Origin: Dyella telluris
Lineage (GTDB): Bacteria; Pseudomonadota; Gammaproteobacteria; Xanthomonadales; Rhodanobacteraceae
Reading direction: 5' to 3'
Assembly (NCBI RefSeq): GCF_014297575.1
Contig: NZ_CP060412.1
Coordinates: forward strand, 1,674,001 to 1,738,000
DNA: 64,000 nucleotides
Positions 8,744 to 17,218 of the stretch are shown here, piece by piece (positions within the stretch are counted from its first letter, which is position 1; every line of letters starts with the position of its first letter). A program made the position numbers and the translations under genes. The notes under the pieces are model-generated. The model was given only the letters and a program-made list of their open reading frames with translations, did no database searches and was not told the DNA's origin.

Positions 8744-10314
8744 CAGTGCAACACCACGGTGCTGTAGGCGGGAAGCGTGAGGCTGCCGTTGTCCAGCGTG
8801 GCCTGCGTCTTGGTGGTCATCAGCACGGTGGCGTCCCTGGGCAGAAGATCCGCCTTAGGTTTCCACACCGCGTCCTTGCCGGAAAGGTTGTGCACCACCA
8901 GCAGCTTCTGCTTGCCGTCGTTGCGCCAGTACGCCACCAGGTTCGGTTTGCCGGTGGCCAGCACGGTGAGGTCGCCGTCGCGCAGCGCGCTGTTCTGCGC
9001 ACGCCAGCTGATCAGGGTGCGATAGGTGTTGTACAGCGAGTTCGGATCGTCCTGCTCCGCCTGCACGGAAACGGCCTGGCCCTGGTTGACGCTGGACGGC
9101 TTCCAGCGCGACTCGCCCGGACCTGCCTCGCGCTGCCAGCGCATCGGCTCGCGCAGGTTCTCGTCCGGCTTCTTGCCTTCCATGCCCAGCTCTTCGCCGT
9201 AGTAGAGGTACGGCCGGCCCGGCAGGGTCAGCAGCATCGCCGCCGCCATGCGCATGTGGTCGACGTTGCCGTTGAGGCGGCTCATCACGCGTTCCTGGTC
9301 GTGGTTGGACAGGAAGGTGGAATCGATGTGCGGGGCGTCCCCGGCCACCTTATAGGCATCGTAGGTGTCCTTGAGCAGCTGGCCGAGCTTGCCGGCCTTC
9401 TCGCCCTTGGCGCTGACGATCAGCTGCTCCGCCAGCGGGAAATCGAAGATCGAACCCAGCGGCTTGAGATACGGGGCCAGCTCCTTGGGCGAGGTCGCGC
9501 TGACTTCACCCACCAGGGTCACTTTCGGGTTCGTCTTCTGCAGCGCCTCGCGGTACTCGGTCCACCACTGGACGTTCTTCTCCAGCGCCTTCTCGCTGTG
9601 CACGTCCGACTTGAAGTCGACATAGATGTGCTTGGCGGCATCCAGGCGGAAACCGTCCACGCCCTTGCCCAGCCAGTACTGGCCCACCTTGATCATCTCG
9701 GCACGTACGGCCGGGTTGTCGTAGTTGAGGTCCGGCATGTGGCCGCCGAACACGCCGATGTACCAACCATCGCTGCCGGCGTGCCAGATCGGCGTATCGG
9801 TAGCGCTGAGGGCCTTGAGATCCGGCTTGGTCGAGGTCCAGCTGTACCAGTCGCGATGCGTGTCGTTGGGGTTCTGCGCTGCCACGAACCACGGATGCGT
9901 GTTGCCGGTGTGGTTGATCACCATGTCCATGGTCACCGCGATGCCGCGCTTGTGCGCTTCGGCCACCAGCTTCTCCAGGTCGGCTGTCGTGCCGTACTGC
10001 GGGTTGATGCCGTAGTAATCGGTGATGTCGTAGCCGTGATAGCTCGGCGAGCTGTTGATCGGCATCAGCCAGATACCGCTGATGCCCAGGTTCTTCAGGT
10101 AATCGAGCTTGGCCGTGACGCCATTGAGATCGCCGATACCGTCGCCGTTGGTGTCATACCAGGCGCGCACGAAGATTTCGTAGTAGACGCCCGAAGGCTG
10201 GACGTTCGCGGCGTGTGCCGACGGGGCGTCGGCGGCGCTGGCTGGCGTCGTCCCGGCACCAAGGGCCAGGGAGAGGGCGAGCGCGAGAGAACTGAACAGG
10301 CGATTCCGGGACAT
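8743..10314 (-). CDS. GH13 alpha-amylase, secreted
   Basis: 523 residues with signal peptide (about 1-28, cleavage near ASAADA). It is a classical (beta/alpha)8 family 13 alpha-amylase, showing MDMVINHT (region I), GFRLDAAKHI with nucleophile Asp225, LVGEV with acid/base Glu270, and SNHDQER with stabiliser Asp339. It cuts internal alpha-1,4 bonds of starch or maltodextrin. I chose the ATG at 10314 because GGAG stands about 8 nt upstream; the in-frame ATG at 10326 lies on that site. It is first of the amylase-GH31-glycosidase-transporter unit and is separated from the receptor gene upstream by a terminator hairpin. Confidence 0.95.
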   Translation of the reverse strand: MSRNRLFSSLALALSLALGAGTTPASAADAPSAHAANVQPSGVYYEIFVRAWYDTNGDGIGDLNGVTAKLDYLKNLGISGIWLMPINSSPSYHGYDITDYYGINPQYGTTADLEKLVAEAHKRGIAVTMDMVINHTGNTHPWFVAAQNPNDTHRDWYSWTSTKPDLKALSATDTPIWHAGSDGWYIGVFGGHMPDLNYDNPAVRAEMIKVGQYWLGKGVDGFRLDAAKHIYVDFKSDVHSEKALEKNVQWWTEYREALQKTNPKVTLVGEVSATSPKELAPYLKPLGSIFDFPLAEQLIVSAKGEKAGKLGQLLKDTYDAYKVAGDAPHIDSTFLSNHDQERVMSRLNGNVDHMRMAAAMLLTLPGRPYLYYGEELGMEGKKPDENLREPMRWQREAGPGESRWKPSSVNQGQAVSVQAEQDDPNSLYNTYRTLISWRAQNSALRDGDLTVLATGKPNLVAYWRNDGKQKLLVVHNLSGKDAVWKPKADLLPRDATVLMTTKTQATLDNGSLTLPAYSTVVLH

Positions 10315-10446
10315 GCGTTGCTCCATTCGTAGGCCGCGGGCCTTCGACGGAACGGTACACCGGAACGCAGACATCGCATCGGACCGGAAACCGCCACGCC
10401 GGGCCTCGCGGTGTGTACGCCGTACCGGCAAGGAACCGGCACGACC

Positions 10447-10487
10447 CCAAAAGCATCGCGCCGGCCCCTTGCGGAGGCCGGCGCGAT
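10447..10487 (-). terminator. Terminator after the maltodextrin TonB-dependent receptor
   Basis: A perfect 12-bp inverted repeat (10455-10466 with 10476-10487) lies just after the receptor stop on the minus strand and is followed by GCTTTTGGGG. The short T-run suggests partial termination, which could make the receptor more abundant than the downstream enzymes. Confidence 0.7.
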
Positions 10488-10493
10488 CGTGGC

Positions 10494-13385
10494 TTACAGC
10501 TTGAACTCGACGCCGAGGTAGGTCGTGCGGCCGAAGTACTGGATGGTACCGGTCTGCGACGGATCGGAGCCGAAGTAGGTGCGGGTGGGCTGGTTGCTGA
10601 TGTTCAGCACCTGCACCACGGCGCGCCACTGGTCGGTGAAGGCATACGAGGCCTGGAAGTCGTACACCGTTTCCGCCGCGAACGTGACCATCTGGTTGTT
10701 CACCGCCATCTGCGTATCGGAGGCGAACTTCGAACGGTAGTTGCCCGAGACGCGGGCCGAGAACGGACCGTAGTCGTAGAACACCGCCGCACTGGCCACG
10801 CGCTTGGACAGGCCCGGCAGGCTGAGGTTCGCTTCCGCGCCGCCCAGGTTGTTCGGGTTGCGCACGTTGCTGGTGGTGAGGGCGAAGTTCGCCTGCACGC
10901 CCAGGCCCGACCAGATGCCCGGGAAAATGTGGTTCTTGGCGAAGGCCATTTCCAGACCCTTCACGCTGCCACCGCTGGCGTTGTACGACGTCTGGTACTC
11001 GCCGTTGAGGTACGGCTGGCCCGTGGTCGGATCGGTCGGCACGGTGATGCCGGCCGCGGCGAAGTCGTAGTTGTTGTAGGTCACGTCCTGGATGAACGAG
11101 TCGATGTGCTTGTAGAACACGCCGGTGCTGAACATGCCGGACTGGTCGTCAAAGTAGTGCTCGTAGCCCAGGTCCCACTGGAACGCGCGCAGCGGATCCA
11201 GCAGCGGGCTGGTGCCACCCCACACGTTGTACTGGCCGTTAGACACCCACGAACCCGAACCGGCCAGCATCTTGTTGATCGGCGGACGCGCCAGCACCTT
11301 GGCGGCCGAGAAGCGCATCTGGTCGTCGTCGGTGAGGTGGTATGCCAGGTTCAGCGACGGCAGCCAGTCGGAATAGGTCTTGCCGACATGCAGCGGCGCG
11401 TAGTCGTAGCTGGTGTAGCCGTTGCCGTCGGTGATCGGCACGCCGGCACCGTTGCCCACCTGCTGCAGGCCATCGCTGTACTGCTTCTGGTGCGAGTAGC
11501 GCATGCCGACGTTGCCGGTCAGCTCGTGACCGAACACTTCCTGCGCATCGATATCGGCCTGGAAGTACAGGTCGCGGGTCTGCTCATCCACCGAGCCGCT
11601 CTGGATTTCAGACCAGCTGTTCTTGTTGATGTCCTTCACCGGGTTGGCAGTGATGCCGTGCGCGGCGAGGATGGCAGCGCCATTGAGCTGCAGGAAGCAC
11701 GGATAGCTGGCGAAATCACCCTTCCAGCAGCGCACGCTCGCGGCGCTGGACGGAATGGTCAGCGGCAGGCCGGCCGTCTTGTCGGTGCCCCACTCCGAAC
11801 CGTAGACGTACACTTCGCGGTCGGCATTGTAGGTGTGGTTGTTGATGTAGACGCCTGCTTCCAGCGCCGAGAACCACGAGCTGTTGGGCAGGTCGTACTT
11901 CACGTCGGTGCGGAACGCCTTCATCTTGTCGTGATAGATGTAGGGGTAGACGCCGTAACGCGACAGGCCCATGTCACTCAGGTTGGTGTACGTGCCCGGA
12001 TTGGCGAACGACACGGTGCCGAGGCTGCGACCGGCCAACTGATAGGTGGTGGACTGCGCCATCAGCGACGGGGTGGCCGTGCCGAGGTTGTTGTACGGAT
12101 CAGCCGTGGTGTCCACGTTGATCTCGTCGCTGCTCGCACGGGACAGCGACACGTCGGAGTTGACGTGCCACGGGCCGTGGTTCCACTTCATGTTGAGGCC
12201 ACCAGAGAACACGCTGGTGTTGGTGGTGTAGTTGTCGGCCGTGGTCTCGTTGGAGAACTGGGTGGTGCCGTCACCGGACACCGTGCCGCCGGTCATCGTG
12301 CCGTACGGGCCAAGCACCGCGTTGGAAATCGTCGCGTTGCCGCCGTAGATGTTCTGCGTACGGAAGCCGTAGCCGAACGAGCTGTCCTTGAACTTGGAGT
12401 AGAACGCGTCGGCGCCGAACTGCAGTTCGTCGGTGGCCTTCCACACCACGGTGGCCATCTCGCCGGTGCGGCGCTCGCTGCCGCCGTTCTGCTGCACCTG
12501 CAGGCCCTGGGTCAGGTAGGCGTACTGGCCACTGGGCAGCTTCGTGAGGTTGCCGTCGGAGGCTTCGCCGACGAACTGCTCGGCCACATGCGGCTGGTAC
12601 ATCTGCGCCACGCCCAGGCCCACGCCCAGGGTGTCGTTGAGGAACTTGCCCTGCCATGCGGCGCTCAGTCGGTAGCCGGTGGAAGGCGCACCCGCCACAT
12701 CGCTCGCCTGGCTGTTGTAGCTGCCACGCGCGTCGATGTTGAGGTTCTGTTCCTTCGGCGCATTGAGCGGGTTGGCCGTTTCCATGGCGATGGTGCCGCC
12801 CACGCCGCCGGTGACCAGCGATGCCTGCGAGGACTTGTACACCGTGGCCATGTTGATCAGCTCGGACGGGTACTGGTCGAACTGGATGTAGTTGCTGCCG
12901 CTGGTGGACGGCTGCTCACGACCGTTCAGCGTGGTCTGGATGAAGTTGCCCGAGAGGCCGCGGATGTTGATCTGCGAGGCCTGGCCGGCAATGCGCTCGG
13001 CCGAGACGCCCGGCAGGCGCGTCAGCGCATCGGCAATGGACTGGTCAGGCAGGCCGCCGATGTCGGCCGCGGTGATGACGTTCTGGATGGTATCGGCGTA
13101 ACGCTGGTAGTCGATCGCCTTTTCCATGCCCTGGTTGTAGCCCGTTACCGTGATGGCACCGAGGCTCTTGGCCAGCTGCTGATCCTGCGTTTCCTTGGAC
13201 TTGTCGTCCTTCTTGGCGGTCTGGTCGCCCTGCTGAGCAGGTGCAGCCTGATCGCTGGTCGCGCCATTGGTGGCGGCAGCGCCGGCCACGTTCGCGCCCG
13301 TATCCGTCGGCATCGCGTTAATGCCGGCCGTGAAACACAGACCGGACGCCAGCGCCAGGGCCAGCACATTACGTTTCAGTTCCAC
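10494..13385 (-). CDS. TonB-dependent receptor for alpha-glucan/maltodextrin
   Basis: 963-residue outer-membrane receptor with a signal peptide followed by a Gln/Lys-rich linker. Next come a TonB-box-like ITVTG segment at about 77-81, a plug domain (about 95-215) and a 22-strand barrel ending in the usual C-terminal aromatic pattern (YLGVEFKL). It would import starch breakdown products using TonB energy. The start is GTG 13385 with GGGAGGGGA upstream. It heads the glycosidase operon on the minus strand, and an inverted CG-centred operator lies 162 bp before the start. The substrate is inferred from the amylase, GH31 and GH13 neighbours. It is of the MalA-like type used by Caulobacter and Xanthomonas for maltodextrin. 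Confidence 0.93.
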   Translation of the reverse strand: MELKRNVLALALASGLCFTAGINAMPTDTGANVAGAAATNGATSDQAAPAQQGDQTAKKDDKSKETQDQQLAKSLGAITVTGYNQGMEKAIDYQRYADTIQNVITAADIGGLPDQSIADALTRLPGVSAERIAGQASQINIRGLSGNFIQTTLNGREQPSTSGSNYIQFDQYPSELINMATVYKSSQASLVTGGVGGTIAMETANPLNAPKEQNLNIDARGSYNSQASDVAGAPSTGYRLSAAWQGKFLNDTLGVGLGVAQMYQPHVAEQFVGEASDGNLTKLPSGQYAYLTQGLQVQQNGGSERRTGEMATVVWKATDELQFGADAFYSKFKDSSFGYGFRTQNIYGGNATISNAVLGPYGTMTGGTVSGDGTTQFSNETTADNYTTNTSVFSGGLNMKWNHGPWHVNSDVSLSRASSDEINVDTTADPYNNLGTATPSLMAQSTTYQLAGRSLGTVSFANPGTYTNLSDMGLSRYGVYPYIYHDKMKAFRTDVKYDLPNSSWFSALEAGVYINNHTYNADREVYVYGSEWGTDKTAGLPLTIPSSAASVRCWKGDFASYPCFLQLNGAAILAAHGITANPVKDINKNSWSEIQSGSVDEQTRDLYFQADIDAQEVFGHELTGNVGMRYSHQKQYSDGLQQVGNGAGVPITDGNGYTSYDYAPLHVGKTYSDWLPSLNLAYHLTDDDQMRFSAAKVLARPPINKMLAGSGSWVSNGQYNVWGGTSPLLDPLRAFQWDLGYEHYFDDQSGMFSTGVFYKHIDSFIQDVTYNNYDFAAAGITVPTDPTTGQPYLNGEYQTSYNASGGSVKGLEMAFAKNHIFPGIWSGLGVQANFALTTSNVRNPNNLGGAEANLSLPGLSKRVASAAVFYDYGPFSARVSGNYRSKFASDTQMAVNNQMVTFAAETVYDFQASYAFTDQWRAVVQVLNISNQPTRTYFGSDPSQTGTIQYFGRTTYLGVEFKL

Positions 13386-13546
13386 CGTCTTCCCCTCCCA
13401 CGGGTTTGCACTTCACTTGGTTTTGTAGTTGCCGACTGCAGTCCCCACAGACTGCGCCGGGCTACGCGCCAGCACATGCCGAATGATCGGAGGGCCCCGT
13501 CGCGTGGCGGCCATGGTAGGGCTGCAAGAAAGAGCGAACAGGCCCT

Positions 13547-13560
13547 TGCATACGTATTCA
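13547..13560 (-). promoter_or_regulatory. LacI-type operator, receptor side
   Basis: TGCATACGTATTCA. It is near-palindromic around a central CG, as is usual for LacI/GalR operators. It is the exact reverse complement of the site at 13773-13786. The likely ligand is the LacI-family protein encoded at 1516. Confidence 0.75.
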
Positions 13561-13772
13561 TACCCCGGTTTTTTTGTGCACCTTTGACAAAAATCCAACA
13601 GTCGCCTGCCAGCTCGCGTGCGCACCGATGCACATGCCTGCCATGGCGGTATTTCTGAGAAAAGCGGCTGGCATCGCGGTTTTCCTCGCGCCGACCGCAA
13701 CCGCCGGGTGCAATTTCCCGGGGTGCAAACGCATCGCTTTGCGTCCTGCTGCATCGCAATAACGGCATTTTT

Positions 13773-13786
13773 TGAATACGTATGCA
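13773..13786 (+). promoter_or_regulatory. LacI-type operator, GH13 side
   Basis: TGAATACGTATGCA, the exact reverse complement of 13547-13560, located 107 bp before the GH13 start. The pair, facing opposite promoters, indicates common control of both transcripts. Confidence 0.75.
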
Positions 13787-13892
13787 AACGAAGCGCCCGC
13801 TTCGCACTCTGCCTTTAAGCTGCCCCCCGCGCTTCGCTCGGACATCAAGTCCTGTGTGCAGCGCTCGCATCGGGCGGGAATGGGACTAGCGA

Positions 13893-15506
13893 ATGAGTCA
13901 GGCACCTTGGTGGCGCGGCGCCGTCACCTATCAGATCTATCCACGCAGCTTCATGGACACCAACGGCGATGGCGTCGGTGACCTGCCCGGCATCGTCGAC
14001 AAGCTCGACTATGTCGCGAGCCTTGGCGTGGACGCGATCTGGATTTCGCCGTTCTTCCGCTCGCCCATGGCGGACTTCGGCTACGACATCGCCGACTACC
14101 GCGAAGTCGACCCGCTGTTCGGCACCAATGACGATTTCGACCGCCTGCTGGCCAAGGCGCATGCGCTGGGCCTGAAGGTGATGATCGACCAGGTGCTCAG
14201 CCACACCTCGGTGGAACACGCCTGGTTCAAGGAAAGCCGCGAGAGCCGCGACAATCCCAAGGCGGACTGGTACGTATGGGCTGATGCCAAGGACGACGGC
14301 ACGCCGCCCAACAACTGGCTGTCGCTGTTCGGCGGCTGCGCCTGGCAGTGGGAGCCGCGCCGCGGCCAGTATTACCTGCACAACTTCCTGACCTCGCAGC
14401 CCGATCTCAATTACCACCACCCCGACGTGCGCCGCGCGGTGCTCGACGAGGTGAAGTACTGGCTGGACAAGGGCGTCAACGGCCTGCGACTGGACGCGAT
14501 CAACTTCTGCTTCCACGACCGCGAGCTGCGCGACAACCCGCCCAAGCCCGAGGAAAAGCGCGTGGGCCGCGGCTTCAGCCCGGACAACCCGTACGCGTTC
14601 CAGTACCACTACTACAACAACACGCAGCCGGAGAACCTCGCGTTCCTCGAAGACCTGCGTGCCTTGATGGACCAGTACGAAGACGTTGCCGCCATCGGCG
14701 AGATCTCCTCGGAAGACTCCCTCGCAACGACTGCCGAGTACACGAAGCACGGTCGCCTGCACATGGGCTACAGCTTCGAGCTGCTCACCGATGACTTCAG
14801 CGCCGATTACATCCGCGGCACGGTGCGCAATCTTGAAGCGCAGATGCTCGAGGGCTGGCCGTGCTGGGCCATTTCCAACCACGATGTGGCGCGCGTGCTC
14901 ACCCGCTGGGGCAACGGCGACGCCTCGCCGCAGCTCGCCAGCCTGCTCAGCGCCATGGTGTGCTCGCTGCGCGGCTCGGTGTGCGTGTACCAGGGCGAAG
15001 AGCTGGGCCTGACCGAGGCCGAGGTGCCGTTCGAAGCCCTGCAGGATCCGTACGGCATCACCTTCTGGCCGACCTTCAAGGGTCGTGACGGATGCCGCAC
15101 GCCGATGCCGTGGGACGGTGGCGTCAACGCCGGTTTCAGCGTCGGCGAACCCTGGCTGCCGGTGCCCGCGGAACATCGCGAACTGGCGGTCACGCTGCAG
15201 GACGCCACGCCCGAGTCGGCGCTCAACGGCTTCCGCCGCTTCATGGCCTGGCGCAAGACGCAGCCGACGCTGCGCTGGGGCGACATCCAGTTCATCGACA
15301 CGCCCGAACCGGTGCTCGCCTTCACCCGCAAGCACGGTGACGACACGCTGCTGGTGGCGTTCAACCTGTCGAAGCAGCCGGCGGAACTGCCGCTGCAAGT
15401 GGGCAAGCTCACCGCCGTCGACGGCCACGGGCTGAGCCAGGGCATCGCCACCGATGCGGGCATCAGCCTGCCCGGCCATGGCGCCTTGTTCGCCAGGATC
15501 GACTGA
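13893..15506 (+). CDS. Cytosolic GH13 alpha-glucosidase (XgtA-like)
   Basis: 537-residue family 13 alpha-glucosidase without a signal peptide. It carries NGLRLDAINF with nucleophile Asp201, AAIGEISSED with acid/base Glu270, and ISNHD with Asp331. These positions and the length agree with Xanthomonas XgtA and Halomonas HaG (GH13 subfamily 23), enzymes that hydrolyse maltose-type sugars and transfer glucose onto acceptors. It would split disaccharides imported by the MFS symporter at 2665. It is transcribed away from the receptor operon from the shared control region and followed by a terminator hairpin. XgtA-type activity is inferred from motif spacing. Confidence 0.93.
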   Translation: MSQAPWWRGAVTYQIYPRSFMDTNGDGVGDLPGIVDKLDYVASLGVDAIWISPFFRSPMADFGYDIADYREVDPLFGTNDDFDRLLAKAHALGLKVMIDQVLSHTSVEHAWFKESRESRDNPKADWYVWADAKDDGTPPNNWLSLFGGCAWQWEPRRGQYYLHNFLTSQPDLNYHHPDVRRAVLDEVKYWLDKGVNGLRLDAINFCFHDRELRDNPPKPEEKRVGRGFSPDNPYAFQYHYYNNTQPENLAFLEDLRALMDQYEDVAAIGEISSEDSLATTAEYTKHGRLHMGYSFELLTDDFSADYIRGTVRNLEAQMLEGWPCWAISNHDVARVLTRWGNGDASPQLASLLSAMVCSLRGSVCVYQGEELGLTEAEVPFEALQDPYGITFWPTFKGRDGCRTPMPWDGGVNAGFSVGEPWLPVPAEHRELAVTLQDATPESALNGFRRFMAWRKTQPTLRWGDIQFIDTPEPVLAFTRKHGDDTLLVAFNLSKQPAELPLQVGKLTAVDGHGLSQGIATDAGISLPGHGALFARID

Positions 15507-15523
15507 ACCACCGCTTACCTCCC

Positions 15524-15568
15524 TCGACGGCGGACACCTGACTTCATGCCGCCGTCGACTTTTCTTTC
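15524..15568 (+). terminator. Rho-independent terminator after GH13
   Basis: A 10-bp stem (15524-15533 with 15549-15558) is followed by CTTTTCTTTCT. Confidence 0.75.
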
Positions 15569-15580
15569 TCCCTCTGCTCC

Positions 15581-15586
15581 TATGAT
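15581..15586 (+). promoter_or_regulatory. -10 element TATGAT before the small membrane protein
   Basis: TATGAT lies 28 bp before the ATG at 15614. It is followed by an ATAGGAG ribosome site (15601-15607). No good -35 is visible. Confidence 0.4.
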
Positions 15587-15613
15587 CGGCGTCCCGATCC
15601 ATAGGAGTTTTCC

Positions 15614-15832
15614 ATGCGCGCAGTGCTGATCCTTGTTGGCCTGATCCTTCTGGCCGGCGGCATCTGGGTAATGGCCGGCCACGGCAGTTACCAGACCACC
15701 GACACGCTGGTGCAGATTGGTTCGGCCAAGGTCACAGCCACCCACGACAAGGCCCTGCCGCAGTGGGCTGGCATCGCCGGCATCGCCGTGGGCGCGCTGC
15801 TCGCCCTGGGCGGATTCCTCAAGAAGGGTTGA
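15614..15832 (+). CDS. Small two-helix membrane protein
   Basis: 72 residues with two hydrophobic helices (about 3-22 and 50-68) joined by a polar segment (QTTDTLVQIGSAKVTATHDK). It resembles DUF3185-type small inner-membrane proteins in layout, but the family cannot be confirmed. A clear ATAGGAG ribosome site stands 6 nt before the ATG. It appears monocistronic: a TATGAT -10 lies upstream and a hairpin with CCCCCTTTT follows. The function is unknown. Confidence 0.75.
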   Translation: MRAVLILVGLILLAGGIWVMAGHGSYQTTDTLVQIGSAKVTATHDKALPQWAGIAGIAVGALLALGGFLKKG

Positions 15833-15836
15833 CGTT

Positions 15837-15869
15837 CGAGCGCCGTCATTCCGGCGCTCGCCCCCTTTT
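15837..15869 (+). terminator. Terminator after the small membrane protein
   Basis: An 8-bp perfect stem CGAGCGCC/GGCGCTCG (15837-15844 with 15853-15860) with an eight-base loop is followed by CCCCCTTTT. Confidence 0.6.
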
Positions 15870-15934
15870 GTGGGGCAGGCCGGCATGACGAGCATGTAGG
15901 CTACGGGTTTCCCCCTCCCCACCGGGAACGGACC

Positions 15935-17125
15935 ATGGAACGACGCACCTTCCTGCGCCAGGCCGGCGCCACGCTGGCCGCAGCCTCCACGGCAGGCCTT
16001 GCCGCGTGCGCGGGGCAGCGGGTGGAACCGACCCAGGCTTCGGGCACCACCTCGCCCACCCTGCCCCTGATCCGCGCCAACACCGACCGCATCACCGGCG
16101 TGTACGTGTGCACACGTCCGTTCCGCGCGGAAGGTCCGCGCATCGAAACGCAGAAGCTGGGCAAGAAGACCGTGGTGCACAACTACGGGCATGGCGGGAG
16201 CGGCTGGTCACTGTCGTGGGGCTCGGGCACGCTGGCCCTGCAGCTGGTGCAGGCCACCGGCGCGAAGGAACTGGGCGTGATCGGCTGTGGCGCCATCGGC
16301 CTCACCACGGCCCTGCTCGCCCAGCAGGCCGGACTCTCCGTGCGCATCTACGCCAAGGCGTTTCCGCCGGACGTGTTCTCCATGCGCGCCTCCGGCCTGT
16401 GGACGCCCGACTCGCGCATCTGCGATGCCACCCATGCGCCCGCACTGGCCGATCGCTGGGAAATGATGGCGCGCCTTTCGTACGCGCGTTACCAGAGCAT
16501 GCTCGGCCTGCCGGGCAAGCCCATCGAGTGGATCGACGGCTACTCGCTTTCCGATGCGCCTTTCGGCAAGTTCCACGGCGATGTGGCGGATGAACCGGAG
16601 TACGGCGAATTCGCCGACCGCGTGCGCGATCTCACGCCGCGCTCCGTGGAGCTGCCGCCGGGCAGCCATCCGTTCCCGGAACCGAACGTGCGTCGCTACA
16701 CCACGCTGATGTTCAATATCTCGAGCTACGCCAGCTACCTGATGAACGAGTACATGGCGGCGGGCGGCAAGATCGAGATCCGCGAGTTCGAGCATCCCGA
16801 ACAGCTACAGTCGCTACCCGAACACACGCTGGTCAATGCCACCGGATACGGCGCGCGCGCCCTGTTCGGCGACGAATCGGTGGTGCCCGTGCGCGGACAG
16901 ACCGCGCGACTGATTCCGCAGCCCGAAGTCACCTACGGCCTGCGTACGGACAACCTCAGCGTGGTGCCGCGCAGCGACGGCATCCTGGTGCAGGTGATCG
17001 GCGACACAGGGAACTTCAACAACCCCGACATCACGCCACATCGCGAGGTATCGGAGGCCGCCGTGCGCGAGCTGGCCGACATCGTGGCGAAGATGAAACG
17101 CGACCCGGCGCACGTTCCCGGCTGA
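15935..17125 (+). CDS. Tat-exported D-amino-acid-oxidase-like flavoprotein, circularly permuted
   Basis: 396 residues. The N-terminus has a twin-arginine signal (RRTFLRQA) and a lipobox-like LAAC at 22-25, so a Tat lipoprotein is possible. The D-amino-acid oxidase C-terminal signature comes first here: RPFRAEGPRIE at about 61-71 and HNYGHGGSGWSLSWG at about 82-96. The FAD-binding Rossmann motif GVIGCGAIGL follows at about 114-123, with SMRASGLWTP after it. The C-terminal part (VNATGYGA, PVRGQTARLI, VIGDTGNFNN) matches what is normally the middle of such oxidases. The order is therefore rotated relative to canonical DAAO, where the Rossmann motif is N-terminal. The substrate is unknown; an FAD-linked oxidase of D-amino or related acids in the periplasm is the best guess. 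Confidence 0.85.
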   Translation: MERRTFLRQAGATLAAASTAGLAACAGQRVEPTQASGTTSPTLPLIRANTDRITGVYVCTRPFRAEGPRIETQKLGKKTVVHNYGHGGSGWSLSWGSGTLALQLVQATGAKELGVIGCGAIGLTTALLAQQAGLSVRIYAKAFPPDVFSMRASGLWTPDSRICDATHAPALADRWEMMARLSYARYQSMLGLPGKPIEWIDGYSLSDAPFGKFHGDVADEPEYGEFADRVRDLTPRSVELPPGSHPFPEPNVRRYTTLMFNISSYASYLMNEYMAAGGKIEIREFEHPEQLQSLPEHTLVNATGYGARALFGDESVVPVRGQTARLIPQPEVTYGLRTDNLSVVPRSDGILVQVIGDTGNFNNPDITPHREVSEAAVRELADIVAKMKRDPAHVPG

Positions 17126-17218
17126 AGACTCGCTGACGCGCATTGACGCGACACAGACGCCGGGCAAAGTACGGCGCGGCATACTGTTCGCCTGCCGCGC
17201 CGTTTCAAGGAGTCATGC

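Larger units (their letters stand above)
13386..13892. promoter_or_regulatory. Divergent control region of the alpha-glucan locus
   Basis: 507-bp gene-free stretch between divergently read receptor and GH13 genes. It holds two LacI-type operators in mirror orientation, about 107-162 bp from the respective start codons, separated by about 210 bp. No convincing sigma-70 pair was found on either strand; a TTGTCA (minus strand, 13590-13585) has no well-spaced -10. Confidence 0.6.

Noticed and set aside
10413..13658. Very long open frame on the + strand opposite the maltodextrin TonB receptor
   Set aside because: It is a mirror of receptor codon bias in high-GC DNA: Arg/His/Val-rich, no domains, and it spans the operator region.
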